A stretch of DNA of 64,000 nucleotides from Bacteroidales bacterium. GTDB lineage: Bacteria; Bacteroidota; Bacteroidia; Bacteroidales; Tenuifilaceae. Position 1 is the first letter of the stretch. Each line of letters starts with the position of its first letter. Made by a program: the position numbers and the translations under genes. Under the pieces are notes generated by a model that searched no databases, was not told where the DNA came from, and was given only the letters and a program-made list of their open reading frames with translations. Positions 33,867-44,600 of this stretch are shown piece by piece. Location: positions 310,001-374,000 of the forward strand of contig JABFRB010000002.1 of assembly GCA_013141385.1 (NCBI GenBank). Direction: 5' to 3'.

Positions 33867-34793
33867 CTACTTTTTAACGTCTTCACTAACTTTCATAACA
33901 CCCATAAGCTGTTGAACAGTTTTTTGCATTCCATCTGTTGAACCATCCAAGAAAATAACATTCCCTTTTCCTGTTTCGGCAAAGTGCTTAATAGCCTCTG
34001 TCCACATGGAGAAAAGTAAAAATGATGAGTCAAGGTTTGCATCACTCATTTCTTTTGCAGCATTCGCCATACCTTTAGCCATTTCTTCACGGAATAATGC
34101 GATACCTTGACCTCTCATGGTAGCAGCATCACGCTCGGCAGAAGCAGAGATTTTGATAGCATTTCCTTCAGCTTCAGCTGCTTTGGTTTTTGTTATAAGC
34201 AGTGCTTGACCTTCATTTTCGGCTGCGGCTTTAAGATTGTTTGATGCTACAACCTTTGCCATTGAAGTTAAAATTTCCTTATCGAAGGTTATATCATTCA
34301 GCTGCAAATCGATTAGATGATAACCCCATTGCTCAAGAGTTTGATCAAGGTGTTTTTTCACTTCAAGAACTATTTCTGTACGAAGACCTAGAATTTCTGC
34401 TTGTTTTTTTGTTGCAACATAGCTACGAATAGTTCCCTCAATAGTTCTTATAAGTGCTTGCATTAAGTTTCTTTCATCGATAAACTTAAACGCAACGTTT
34501 TTGATGGTTTCTTCGGTTTGGTTAATAACGCTATATAGAACCATCGCTTTAAAGTACACATTAGCTTGATCTTGTGTTACAGCTTGAAATTCGAGTTCCA
34601 CTGAGCGGTTCTGAATTGAAATTCTTCTGTAAATAACCTCAATTAGGGGAATTTTAAAGTTCAACCCTGGGGTCAATATGCGGCGATATTTGCCAAATAC
34701 TGTAACTACAGCAACATAACCCTGTTTAACTGTTACAAATCCTGATAGCAGTAAAATTACGCCAGCTGCGATAAAAATAAATGGTGTGTACAT
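33867..34793 (-). CDS. SPFH/Band 7 (stomatin-like) membrane protein
   Basis: 308 residues: an N-terminal membrane segment (FIFIAAGVILLLSGFVTV), then an SPFH domain (GYVAVVTVFGKYRRILTPGL, NRSVELEFQAVTQDQANVYF) and a long Ala/Glu-rich coiled-coil tail (AAAENEGQALLITKTKAAEA). These proteins form oligomeric membrane scaffolds and often regulate proteases or organise microdomains; a partner NfeD-type gene is not adjacent. The gene stands alone on the minus strand, with the mntH stop about 115 bases upstream. Confidence 0.92.
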   Translation of the reverse strand: MYTPFIFIAAGVILLLSGFVTVKQGYVAVVTVFGKYRRILTPGLNFKIPLIEVIYRRISIQNRSVELEFQAVTQDQANVYFKAMVLYSVINQTEETIKNVAFKFIDERNLMQALIRTIEGTIRSYVATKKQAEILGLRTEIVLEVKKHLDQTLEQWGYHLIDLQLNDITFDKEILTSMAKVVASNNLKAAAENEGQALLITKTKAAEAEGNAIKISASAERDAATMRGQGIALFREEMAKGMANAAKEMSDANLDSSFLLFSMWTEAIKHFAETGKGNVIFLDGSTDGMQKTVQQLMGVMKVSEDVKK

Positions 34794-34907
34794 AATTGAA
34801 GTAGTTTATTGGTTTATTAAGTTATAAAAGTAAGAAAAAAATAGGGATATAAGATATGTAATCTACTTATATCTTTTTCTTACACACTCCAATTTATAGT
34901 ATACACG

Positions 34908-36170
34908 TTAACTGATGAGACTGATGAATAGCATTATATTTAATATCGTAACAACAATTCCTATAGAATAAATAAGTATGCGCATAAAATGAGTATTCTT
35001 ATATTTTCCCATCACCTTTTCTGAAGATGTAAGTTTTACTTGTAAAAATATTGTTATAGGTAGTTGTATGCTTAATACCATCTGGGATATTATTAGCCCA
35101 TTAAAAGGATTTGATATAAATAGAATGATTAGAAATGCGACTATAAGCGATATTGCAACACCTAGTCTTGAATGGTTATCCTTAATATCATAAGGTTCTT
35201 TAAATATTCCGGCAAATATTGTTCCTGCTGCCATTCCAGAAGTAATTGTTGAGGCAACCCCAGCGAATAGGAGTGCGACTGCAAATACAACAACAGCATT
35301 TGATCCTAATAAAGGGAATAATAATTGATTGGCTTGCTGAAGTTCGGTAACATGAACCTGATTTTTGTGAAATGTTGCAGCAGCAAGAAGAATCATTGCG
35401 CTATTTATAGCCCAACCAACTAACATTGAGAAAAGAGTATCAAAAAATTCGAATTTGAGTTGTTTTTTAATAACCTTATCATCGTAAAGATTCCATTGCC
35501 TACTCTGTATTATCTCTGAGTGGAGGAAAAGATTATGGGGCATAACAACAGCACCAAGTACGCTCATAATAACAATCATTGAGCCTTCGGGGAAGGAAGG
35601 GGTGACCCATGATTGAATGGCATGATTCCAATCTATGTTAACTAAAGAAAGTTCGTAAACAAATGACAAACCTATGATAGAAACAAAAGCAATTATCCAC
35701 TTTTCTATCATTTTATATGAATTTGTGAAAAGCATAACGACAACAAAAATCAAAACTAGTAACGCTCCTGCTCTTATTGGTATACCAAAGAGCATATTAA
35801 GAGCAATAGCCCCTCCTAGAATTTCAGCAAGCGAAGTAGATATTGAGGCCAACATAGCCGTTCCAAGCAAAGTTCTTGCATACTTAGGCTGTAAATAGGT
35901 ACTTGTAGCCTCGGAAAGGCATAGTCCCGTTGCAATTCCAAGATGTGCTACGTTATGCTGAAGTATAATCAGCATAAAAGTTGATAGGGTAACCATCCAT
36001 AATAGTGTATACCCATAATCAGCCCCAGCTGCAAGATTTGACGCCCAATTGCCAGGATCAATAAAACCAACGGTAACCAGCAAACCCGGTCCTATATATT
36101 TAAAAATATCCTCAGCACCAAGCCGAGGTTTGTGACCAACAGGGTCAATTTTAGATAAGAACTTGAACAT
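34908..36170 (-). CDS. mntH: Nramp-family divalent metal transporter (MntH type)
   Basis: A 420-residue polytopic membrane protein with about eleven helices. The first metal-binding motif is DPGNWASN in TM1, the second is MPHNLFLHS in TM6, and the signature between TM segments is SGMAAGTIFAGIF. These motifs identify the Nramp family, which imports Mn2+ (and Fe2+) with protons. The N-terminus carries a soluble stretch before TM1, as in other bacterial MntH proteins. Its promoter region faces a 146-base direct repeat. No MntR regulator is visible nearby, and I could not identify a defined operator. Confidence 0.93.
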   Translation of the reverse strand: MFKFLSKIDPVGHKPRLGAEDIFKYIGPGLLVTVGFIDPGNWASNLAAGADYGYTLLWMVTLSTFMLIILQHNVAHLGIATGLCLSEATSTYLQPKYARTLLGTAMLASISTSLAEILGGAIALNMLFGIPIRAGALLVLIFVVVMLFTNSYKMIEKWIIAFVSIIGLSFVYELSLVNIDWNHAIQSWVTPSFPEGSMIVIMSVLGAVVMPHNLFLHSEIIQSRQWNLYDDKVIKKQLKFEFFDTLFSMLVGWAINSAMILLAAATFHKNQVHVTELQQANQLLFPLLGSNAVVVFAVALLFAGVASTITSGMAAGTIFAGIFKEPYDIKDNHSRLGVAISLIVAFLIILFISNPFNGLIISQMVLSIQLPITIFLQVKLTSSEKVMGKYKNTHFMRILIYSIGIVVTILNIMLFISLIS

Positions 36171-36224
36171 ATATAATATTATGGTATCAATTCAAATCAC
36201 AATAAAGTACATCTATATTATTTT

Positions 36225-36370
36225 CAATAGTACGGTAAATTATTAACCGATATTTTTAAGTTACTGATTTGGTGTAATTTGGTGCTTTTAAGTTTTAGTG
36301 GCTAAAAAATATAAAAAGCCACTAAATTACCAAGTCACAAAAATCCACCAAAAAGATAACCGAACCATTG
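36225..36370. repeat. 146-bp direct repeat, copy 1
   Basis: Matches 36705-36850 without gaps at a constant offset of 480 bases, with about ten mismatches. It contains an internal hairpin, TTTAGTGGCT and AGCCACTAAA, around an AT-rich loop, and further outer pairing of the GGTG/CACC words. It carries no reading frame. Confidence 0.92.
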
Positions 36371-36557
36371 AATTGTAAAATGTTCATTTTAATGATAGCT
36401 TCAGTGTATTAATAAATCTTTTCGCAAATTGTTGAAAAATGATTTTGTAAAGTTTTATCCTAAACAAAGCAAAGGCTAATAGATAAAAGACTTTAATTCA
36501 CAAATTTATATCTTTACATTTATACCTCAAAGATTTTAATCTCTTTAGGTTAATTCC

Positions 36558-36621
36558 TCGAAGCTCTGCTTCGATAGAATAAATGGCTTCCAAATAATAC
36601 CTCGACAGCTCTGCTGCGAGG
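36558..36621. repeat. two small palindromes between the direct repeats
   Basis: TCGAAG-CTCTG-CTTCGA (36558-36574), and CCTCGACAGC with GCTGCGAGG around TCT (36600-36621), form two neighbouring hairpins with the same AGCTCTGCT core. They look like decayed and intact copies of one element. Confidence 0.6.
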
Positions 36622-36704
36622 TAGTTTATTTTCTTTCAAGTAAAACATTTGATTAGCACTATTTGTTGGTCAATGAAAATCATTTATTATTGTTTCTTCA
36701 AATA

Positions 36705-36850
36705 CAATAGTACGGTAAATTATTAACCGATATTTTTAGGTTACTGATTTGGTGCAATTTGGTGCTTTTGAGTTTTGGTGACTAAAAAATATAAAAAGCC
36801 ACTAAATCACCAAGTCACAAAAATCCACCAAAAAGATTACCAGATCATTG
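36705..36850. repeat. 146-bp direct repeat, copy 2
   Basis: Second copy of the repeat at 36225-36370. It ends 41 bases before the DUF169 start codon, so it forms most of that gene's upstream region. Both copies read in the same direction. Confidence 0.92.
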
Positions 36851-36891
36851 ATATAATAATTATTTGTCAATTCAAACATTAATAATGTTTT

Positions 36892-37641
36892 ATGGATACT
36901 ATTCTGCGTGATAATTTCATTAGTCTATGGGCTAAATATTTCGGTAATGCTGATTTACCGATAACCTTTTATTTTTCAAACGAAAATGGAGGTGCTGAGC
37001 AAGTGACCCCACCAAAGGGTTGGAGTTGTTTAATATGCGAACTAGCCAAAGTGAGAAATGGGCAATCGTTGGCCTATAATGCTGATTCTGTTATTTGTGG
37101 TGGTGCAAAACGCTATACTGGCTATAATATAGAGGTAGCTCCAACATTTCGTTATTTTCTTTCTTGTGGAATTGAAGGAAAAGTCAGAGGGGAGCGGTAT
37201 AAAATATCACCCGAAGTTGTTGATGAAACTCAAAAGAACCTAGTTCCTCTTCCAGTACAAGGGAAAAATCTTGTATTTAAACGATGGGATAAATTAAGCG
37301 AGACTGACGAACCGGATGTTGTCGTTTTCTTTGCTCAACCCGAAATACTTTCAGGGCTCTTTACACTTGCCAATTACGATCAGGTTGATCCACAAGGGGT
37401 ACTAACTCATTTTAGCGCAGGTTGTGGTTCAATTATTCACTATCCTTACCTTGAAAAGGATAAAGAAGATCCTAAATGTTTTCTTGGTATGTTCGATCCA
37501 TCAGCCAGACCCTGTGTTCCTGTTAATACGCTTTCATTTGCTATTCCATTTAAAAAATTCGTTAGAATTGTTGGCTATATGGAGGAATCTTTCCTAATTA
37601 CACCAACGTGGGATAAGGTAAAACAAAGATTTGTAAAGTAG
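36892..37641 (+). CDS. DUF169 family protein
   Basis: A 249-residue soluble protein of the DUF169 family. The family pattern shows in PPKGWSCLICELAKVRNG near residues 43-60, CGGAKRYTGY with the Gly-rich turn, VVFFAQPEILSGLFTLANYD in the middle and FSAGCGSIIHYPY towards the end. Several cysteines (CLIC, CGG, GCGS) are conserved-looking and could bind a metal or cofactor, but the biochemical role of the family is not established to my knowledge. It has no signal peptide. It is flanked upstream by a repeat-rich gap and downstream by an unrelated sensor gene. Confidence 0.85.
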   Translation: MDTILRDNFISLWAKYFGNADLPITFYFSNENGGAEQVTPPKGWSCLICELAKVRNGQSLAYNADSVICGGAKRYTGYNIEVAPTFRYFLSCGIEGKVRGERYKISPEVVDETQKNLVPLPVQGKNLVFKRWDKLSETDEPDVVVFFAQPEILSGLFTLANYDQVDPQGVLTHFSAGCGSIIHYPYLEKDKEDPKCFLGMFDPSARPCVPVNTLSFAIPFKKFVRIVGYMEESFLITPTWDKVKQRFVK

Positions 37642-37870
37642 GTTTTTAATAAAGTTTGCTATTCCAAGTGTAATATACAATATATATAATTATTTAATTT
37701 TCATTTAGTTATCACAATTCCATATATTACCTTTATCATAATTGTAAAAAACTTTGTGCTCTAATATATCGTATACGAATTGGGGCTAGGTAATTTTGGT
37801 AAAAAAAATATCAGAATAATAAATTTTTGATATAAAAAATAATATCTTGTTCGCTGATCTTTACTGATAT

Positions 37871-40800
37871 ATGAGATTTTGTAAAACATTTCGTTTTATT
37901 GTTTGTATTGCTTCAATCTCTCTATCCCTGAGTTGTTTTGCCCAGGAGCTGGGTAGGTATCCTATTCATAATTTTAATCACAGAGATTACAAAGGACATT
38001 TGCAAAATTGGGCCGTTGTTCAAGATTTGCGTGGTCTCATTTATGTTGCCAATAACGATGGGGTTTTAGAATACGATGGCAGCAATTGGCGGCAAATCTC
38101 TATTAATGATGCAACTACTCGATGCCTTGATATTGACAGTGAAGGCCGTATTTGGGTTGGGGGTCAGGATGAATTTGGTTATCTGGCAGCAGATTCAGCA
38201 GGATCAATGAGATATTATTCCCTAGCTAGCAGACTTCCATCAAATTGTTCATCAATTGGACTTGTAAGGCAAGTTTTTGCTACAAAAGAAGGTGTATTTT
38301 TTAGTTCAAATCAGCATTTGATTCAAATTAAGGAGAGAAATATTAGAGTCTGGAAACCAAAGACCTACTTTCATAGAGCTTATTTTGTTTCGGGAAAACT
38401 TTTTGTAAATCAACCCGATTACGGTTTAACGTATTTACAAAACGATTCCTTGAAACTTGCGCCCCAAGCTCATGAAATCTCAAAAGAGTTGATTTACTTG
38501 TTACTTCCCTATAACAATGATAAACTTCTTGTTGGTACACAATTAAATGGTTTCTATACTTATAATATTAATGCTTTTAGAGCCGATACAATAATTCATA
38601 AGGACTCTATCCTCTGTAAATTTAAAACATCCGATGATTCGTTTTTTAAAGAAAACTTGGTTTATAACGGTATAAGTCTCCCTAACAATAATTTTGCAGT
38701 AAGTACATCAAGAAAAGGTGTTGTGCTGATAAACAAGAATGGCGAAATCCTCCGAAAAATAAATCAATCATCAAATCTACAAGATGAAGCGGTTTGGGGT
38801 CTGTTTTTAGACAATCAAGAAAACCTTTGGATGGCACTTAACAACGGGATATCTTATACTTCAATTAACTCACAGTTAACAAATTGGAATGATAATTCGG
38901 GACTAAGGGGCACTTTACTATCGATTACTCGATATCAAGGAACGATATACTTATCAACTAATATTGGCATATTTAGATTAGCCAATAACGAATTTCAGGA
39001 GGTACAAGGAGTTGCCAAATTCTCTTTTTGCTTATTAAATGCTACTTCAAGTGATAATAAAACATCATTACTTGCAGGAACTGCCGATGGTATTTACCAA
39101 ATAGAAGGGAATGCCGCTATTAAAGTTGAGAATGGAAAATATGGTACCTACAAATTATTCCAATCAAAAGTATTTCCAAACATTATATATGCTGGCTTAA
39201 TTAATGGAATTGGTGTTTTAAAATGTGTAAAAGGGAAATGGATGTTTCTGGGGCGATTAGAAGATACTAGAAGTCAAGTTTATTCATTAATCGAAGATCA
39301 AAATGGCTTTTTATGGTATACTGAACGCTATAAAGGAATTCATAAGATAAATGTTGTTAATCCCTACCAACTTATTTCTGAACATCTGAAGTTCTATAAT
39401 CAACTTCCATTCTCACCTAAATACGATGTAATAAACTTATCATTAATCGATAAGTCTTTAAAAGTTTCCACAGAAAAGGGGCTTTGCCAGTTTGATTATA
39501 TAAATGATCGTTTTCTGCCAGACTCAAGCCTTGGAGTAGAATTCACTGAAGGGAAGACGGGAATAAAAATTCTTAATCAGGATACAAAAGGTAATTTATG
39601 GTTTGAGGTATATAAGAATAATCCAAATAGATGGATAGAACGAGCTGTAAAATATCCGGATAATACCTATCGTAGAGTACCTGCACAGTTTAGGACAATT
39701 CCCGATATGGTTTTTAATAATGTTTTTAATGAGGAGGGTGACATAAACTGGATAGCGTCATCGGATGGACTTTATAGATTTGATGGCAATATTAGGGTGA
39801 ACAGCCAATCTATAACTAAGGTGCTAATCAGGCGAATTGTTGCAAATCAATCTAAACTTATATTTAATGGAGCGGTACCTTCGTCTAACAATAGTTCAAT
39901 ATACAGAAGTACCAATTTTTCTCAAACCAATAACACTATTCAAAAATTTCATAGCAATGAGAATTCAGTAATATTCTATTTCTCATCACCCTTTTTTGGG
40001 CAAAACCAAAGCATGAAATACAGTTACATTCTTGAGGGTTATGATAAGCAGTGGAGCGAATGGTCTACAGATCAAAAGAAAGAATACACAAACCTCCCAT
40101 TTGGTAATTTTAAGTTTATTGTTAAAGCTCGTAATATTTTTGACTCCGAAAGTCCAGTTGCATCCTACTCATTTTCCATTAAACGCCCTTGGTATAAAAC
40201 GGCTTTTTCGTATACACTTCTTCTAATTACTTTAATCAGCTTTATTTGGCTTTATGTAACAGTTAAAACCAAACTGTTAAAGAGGTCAAATATCAGATTA
40301 CAGGCTCTTGTGGTAGATAGAACAAAGGAAATTTTGGAGTACCATAATGAAATTGTAGAAAAGAATGAGGAGCTGATGCAGCAAAAGGAAGAAATGCAAG
40401 TTCAACGCGATGAACTTCATGAACAAAACCGACAAATAACGGCAAGTCTGGAATATGCCAAAACTATTCAGCAAGCTATTCTTCCCGATTTAAGTATTTT
40501 GAAAGATAGAATTGAGCATTTTATTATTTATAAACCCAAGGATGTTGTATCAGGAGATTTTTACTGGATATCAAGGATTACCTCCAAAACAAAACAATCG
40601 GAGAAAATAATAGTTGCAGTTGTAGATTGCACAGGACATGGGGTTCCTGGAGCATTCATGTCCATGATTGGTAGTCGTATTTTAAGTGAAATTGTTAACG
40701 AACGAAAGATTCATAGCCCTGCAGAAATTCTAACCGAACTTAACATCTCTGTAAATCAAGCATTGAGACAAGATGTTAGCGATAGTTTTGACGGAATGGA

Positions 40801-41224
40801 TGCCTGTTTATGCCTAATTGAACCTAAACTTTCAAATCAGTACATAATAACTTTTGCAGGTGCTAACCGCATGCTTTACTACTACCAAAAAGGTACTCAT
40901 AATATTCAAACCCTTAAAGGGAATCGAAAAACAATAGGAGGCATAATGCCCGAAGTTGATCCAGAATTTGTAAATAATCGAATTTACCTGAGCCCAGATG
41001 ATATTATCTTTTTAAACTCCGATGGGATTGTCGATCAAAACAATGAAAGCAGGAAAAAATATAAAGCAAGTCGTTTTCATGCATCAATACTAGCTCATGT
41101 AGACAAACCTATGTATGAAATGGGAGTAGAAATCAATAAGATGTTTGAAGGATTTAAAGGAAATACTTCTCAGCGTGACGATATAACTGTCCTTGGCCTC
41201 CGATTGCTTGAAGATCGTGACTAA
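37871..41224 (+). CDS. propeller sensor with SpoIIE-type PP2C phosphatase output
   Basis: A 1117-residue transmembrane signalling protein. After a signal peptide (about 1-24) comes a two-component-regulator-type propeller (GLIYVANNDGVLEYDG, EGRIWVGGQDEFGYL and similar Reg_prop repeats), then a Y_Y_Y domain (YSYILEGYDKQWSEWS) near residues 715-770. One membrane helix (about 778-798) and a coiled coil (about 810-855) lead to a SpoIIE/PP2C phosphatase domain: DVVSGDFYWIS, VDCTGHGVPGAFMSMIG, LNSDGIVDQNN and QRDDITVLGL, with the metal-binding aspartates present. The extracytoplasmic propeller resembles that of hybrid two-component systems that sense glycans, but here the output is a Ser/Thr phosphatase instead of a kinase. 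Its target, probably an anti-sigma antagonist, is not encoded nearby. Confidence 0.9.
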   Translation: MRFCKTFRFIVCIASISLSLSCFAQELGRYPIHNFNHRDYKGHLQNWAVVQDLRGLIYVANNDGVLEYDGSNWRQISINDATTRCLDIDSEGRIWVGGQDEFGYLAADSAGSMRYYSLASRLPSNCSSIGLVRQVFATKEGVFFSSNQHLIQIKERNIRVWKPKTYFHRAYFVSGKLFVNQPDYGLTYLQNDSLKLAPQAHEISKELIYLLLPYNNDKLLVGTQLNGFYTYNINAFRADTIIHKDSILCKFKTSDDSFFKENLVYNGISLPNNNFAVSTSRKGVVLINKNGEILRKINQSSNLQDEAVWGLFLDNQENLWMALNNGISYTSINSQLTNWNDNSGLRGTLLSITRYQGTIYLSTNIGIFRLANNEFQEVQGVAKFSFCLLNATSSDNKTSLLAGTADGIYQIEGNAAIKVENGKYGTYKLFQSKVFPNIIYAGLINGIGVLKCVKGKWMFLGRLEDTRSQVYSLIEDQNGFLWYTERYKGIHKINVVNPYQLISEHLKFYNQLPFSPKYDVINLSLIDKSLKVSTEKGLCQFDYINDRFLPDSSLGVEFTEGKTGIKILNQDTKGNLWFEVYKNNPNRWIERAVKYPDNTYRRVPAQFRTIPDMVFNNVFNEEGDINWIASSDGLYRFDGNIRVNSQSITKVLIRRIVANQSKLIFNGAVPSSNNSSIYRSTNFSQTNNTIQKFHSNENSVIFYFSSPFFGQNQSMKYSYILEGYDKQWSEWSTDQKKEYTNLPFGNFKFIVKARNIFDSESPVASYSFSIKRPWYKTAFSYTLLLITLISFIWLYVTVKTKLLKRSNIRLQALVVDRTKEILEYHNEIVEKNEELMQQKEEMQVQRDELHEQNRQITASLEYAKTIQQAILPDLSILKDRIEHFIIYKPKDVVSGDFYWISRITSKTKQSEKIIVAVVDCTGHGVPGAFMSMIGSRILSEIVNERKIHSPAEILTELNISVNQALRQDVSDSFDGMDACLCLIEPKLSNQYIITFAGANRMLYYYQKGTHNIQTLKGNRKTIGGIMPEVDPEFVNNRIYLSPDDIIFLNSDGIVDQNNESRKKYKASRFHASILAHVDKPMYEMGVEINKMFEGFKGNTSQRDDITVLGLRLLEDRD

Positions 41225-41699
41225 TCAACGATAGTCTATACACTCTCTTACACTTTCTTCCTAACTCCGCCAAATAATCGCTAAATGTGATATGTTTATC
41301 GCATTATATGATATTTATACTAAAACAGCATTCCCTTGTACATCCTTTTCCTCCAGAAAATAAACCCAAATACAGTTCTCAATTAGCCCTCCTTTTCCAA
41401 TCAAACAAATCACTAAAATCTGTTAAAGCCCCCTATATATTTGTGCCAAATGGCATAGGGGAAAAGCTCTTTGACATATTTCATAGATTTGTTGATTCTT
41501 TTTTCAAGGTGGGGTAAGGGAGGTAAATTGGTTGGGAGGTTATTTAAATCAACCATTTGCATAAAACACACACCCGTTTAATAGAACACAACCATATTCA
41601 AACATTTTTGATATATTTATGTATAAGAGGATAAAATGTAAAACGGTTGTAAGCTACCTTTAGACGCTTCACCATATACAATAGATAAATATAAAACAG
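41225..41699. other. 475-base gap without a convincing gene
   Basis: Contains a short hairpin of CCCCTAT and ATAGGGG around GCCAAATGGC (41430-41461) and a stretch near 41505-41530 that resembles the inner half of the DUF559 cassette end (AAGGTGGGGTAAGGGAGGTAAATT). A 76-codon frame starting at 41287 has no recognisable features. The last 60 bases should hold the promoter of the TPR gene, but no TAnnTTTG match is seen. Confidence 0.5.
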
Positions 41700-44600
41700 A
41701 TGAGAAAACTTACCATACTCCTTATCCTTATTTATGCCACCTCGGTAGGGCAAGTATCAAAGCAGCCTGTAGATAGTTCAAAAAAAACCGAAATAAACAG
41801 GACGCAGGGCAACAATAATACTACTACCGTAATACAAGGCGATAACAATATAGTAGGCGACAACAATAACACTCAAGTTACACTGGATAATAAAAAAGAC
41901 AACACAGTGTCAACCCCAAAATCAGGCGGATTCCGTGAATGGATATCCAAAACCAACAACCTGCTTGGTTTACTTGTTTCCATAGCCACATTAATTGTGA
42001 TGCTTTGGGGAGGAATAAAATTCCTAAAGAAAAAACCTAAAGGACAAGAGGCTGGGCCGTCTTCTGGTAATTTAATCAAACATGGAATAAGCGGGACACA
42101 CGGGAATAATAATACTATTACCATAATACAAGGCGAAGACGGCATTAAAAAATACAACTTGCACAATGAAAAGGATGCCCAAAAATTTCTCGAATACATA
42201 AGAAGCCTACCTAACCTGAACGACAAAATAAAGCAGCTTTTGAAATACGATAAAGCAACGCTTGATATAGTCACCAAAATTTATGATAAAATTACCGATG
42301 AGGGTGTTTTTAGCTCCGATAAATTTTTTGAAAGGTATGAGAAGATAATTATAGAAAACGATAAATTAAAGGTAGTGCTCGAAGAGTTTAAAAAACGAAC
42401 CACCGATGCCGATTTTACCAAAGCATTGGAGGAGGCCAACAAGAAATTGGAGGAGTACGATAACGATGGCTACCAAAAAGTATTAGGGGATTATAGAACG
42501 AAGAAAGAAGATAAAATTAGGGAAGAATTAAAAGAAGTTGCGCAGGCTTCCTACCTACAAGCTCAAAATAGTCACAATAACTACAATAATTTAGTAGCCC
42601 TATCCCAAATTAGCAAGGCATTAGAGTATGATAGCGAGAATATCGATTACCTATTCTTAAAGGCACAAATCTATTCTGATATAGCAAATTATGACGAGAG
42701 CCTTGCTCTTTATCTTAATTTAATTACATACAATACGAATGATACTTTAAAATCTAGTGCATATAATAACATTGGTGCGGTATATGATGAGAAGGGTGAT
42801 TACGACCAAGCCCTGGAGTACTACCGCAAAGGGTTGGCTATTGAGGAAAAAGTACTCGGTACAGACCACCCCAACATAGCCAATACGTATAGCAACATTG
42901 GCTTGGTATATCATGAGAAAGATGATTATGATCAAGCCTTGGAGTACTACCGCAAAGGGTTGGCTATTAATGAAAAAGTACTCGGAAAAGATCATCCCAG
43001 CACGGCCACCTCGTATAATAGCATTGGTGTAGTGTATGATGATAAAGGTGATTATGACCAAGCAATGGAGTATTACCGCAAAGGGTTGGCTATTGAGGAA
43101 AAAGTACTCGGAAAAGACCACCCCAGTACAGCCACCTCATTCAGTAACATTGGCTTGGTGTATTGTAATAAAGGCGAATACGACCAAGCCTTGGAGTACT
43201 TCCGCAAAGGGTTGGCTATTCAAGAACAAGTACTCGGGAAGGATCACCCCTGCACAGCCATCTTGTATTGTAACATTGGCTCGGTGTATTATGATAAGGG
43301 TGAATACGACCAAGCCATGGAGTACTTCCGCAAAGGGTTAGCTATTAATGAAAAAGTACTCGGAAAAGATCACCCCAGTACAGCCATTTTGTATTGTAAC
43401 ATTGGCTCGGTATTTTGTGATAAGGGTGAATATGACCAAGCCATAGAGTACTACCGCAAGGGGTTAACTATTCAAGAAAAAGCACTCGGGAAAGAGCACC
43501 CCAACACCGCCACTTCTTATAATAATATTGGCTTAGTTTATAAGGAAAAGGGCGATTATACTAAAGCATTGGAATACCATAGAAAAGCATTGGCTATTTA
43601 TGAAAAAGTACTCGGGAAAGGCCACCCCAGTACGGCTACTTCATATAAAAACTTTGGCTTGGTTTATAAGGAAAAAGGAGATTATGTTAAAGCGTTGGAG
43701 TACTATGACAAAGCGTTAGCCATTTATGAAAAAGTACTCGGCACAGAACACCCTCTCACAGCCACCTCGTATAATAATATTGGTGAGGTGTATAGTGATA
43801 AAGGAGATTATGACCAAGCCTTGGAGTACTACCACAAAGGATTGGCTATTAGAGAAAAAGTACTCGGCACACAACACCCCAGCACTGCCAATACGTTTAG
43901 TAACATTGGAGTTGTGTATAAAGGAAAAGGTGATTGTGACAAAGCATTGGAGTACTTTGGCAAAGCATCAGCTATTCTGGAAAAAGGATCAAATAAAGAA
44001 CATTCTAGTACAGCCAATTTGTATATTAACATTGGATTGTTGTATCACGAGATGGGCGATTATGACAAAGGGTTGGAGTACTATTGCAAAGCATTAGCCA
44101 TTCAGGAAAAAGTATTCGGTGCAGAACACTCCACCATAGCCACCTCCTATAATATTATTGGGGGGATGTATGATACAAAACACGATTACGACAAAGCGTT
44201 GGAGTACTACGGAAAGGCATTAGCCATTCAGGAAAAAGTATTCGGCACAGAACACTCCACTACTGCTAATTCATATAGTAACATTGGTGGGATGTACGAT
44301 GCAAAACACGATTACGACAAAGCATTAGAGTACTATAGCATAGCATTAGCTATACTGGAAAAAATATTCGAAAAAGATCACCCCAGCACCATAATTACCA
44401 ATGAAAATATCGGGTTGCTGTTTATTACAAAAGGCGATAAGGAGAATGGGCTAAGCTATATGGAAAAGACACACTTTTCGGAATTATCAGCCTATAAAAA
44501 ATCAGAATACCTGAATAGCTATGGATTATTTATTTTTGAAAATAGTAAGTGTAAAGAAGCATTGAATTTTTACCAGCTGGCACTTGAACTTTTAGAGAAA

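Noticed and set aside
36892-37641. DUF169 gene as a target of an mntH-linked regulator
   Set aside because: The only shared upstream feature is the 146-bp repeat, which carries no recognisable regulator site.
41287-41517. 76-codon frame between the SpoIIE sensor and the TPR gene
   Set aside because: No domain, signal or upstream promoter, and composition like the surrounding gap.
43036-44097. Long alternative-frame reading frames on both strands inside the TPR array
   Set aside because: They arise because the 126-bp repeats keep stop-free frames in other phases. Codon pattern and TPR consensus support only the main frame.
42810-44447. CRISPR-like regular repetition
   Set aside because: Units are 126 bp without unique spacers and translate into TPRs. 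This is a protein repeat and not a CRISPR array.
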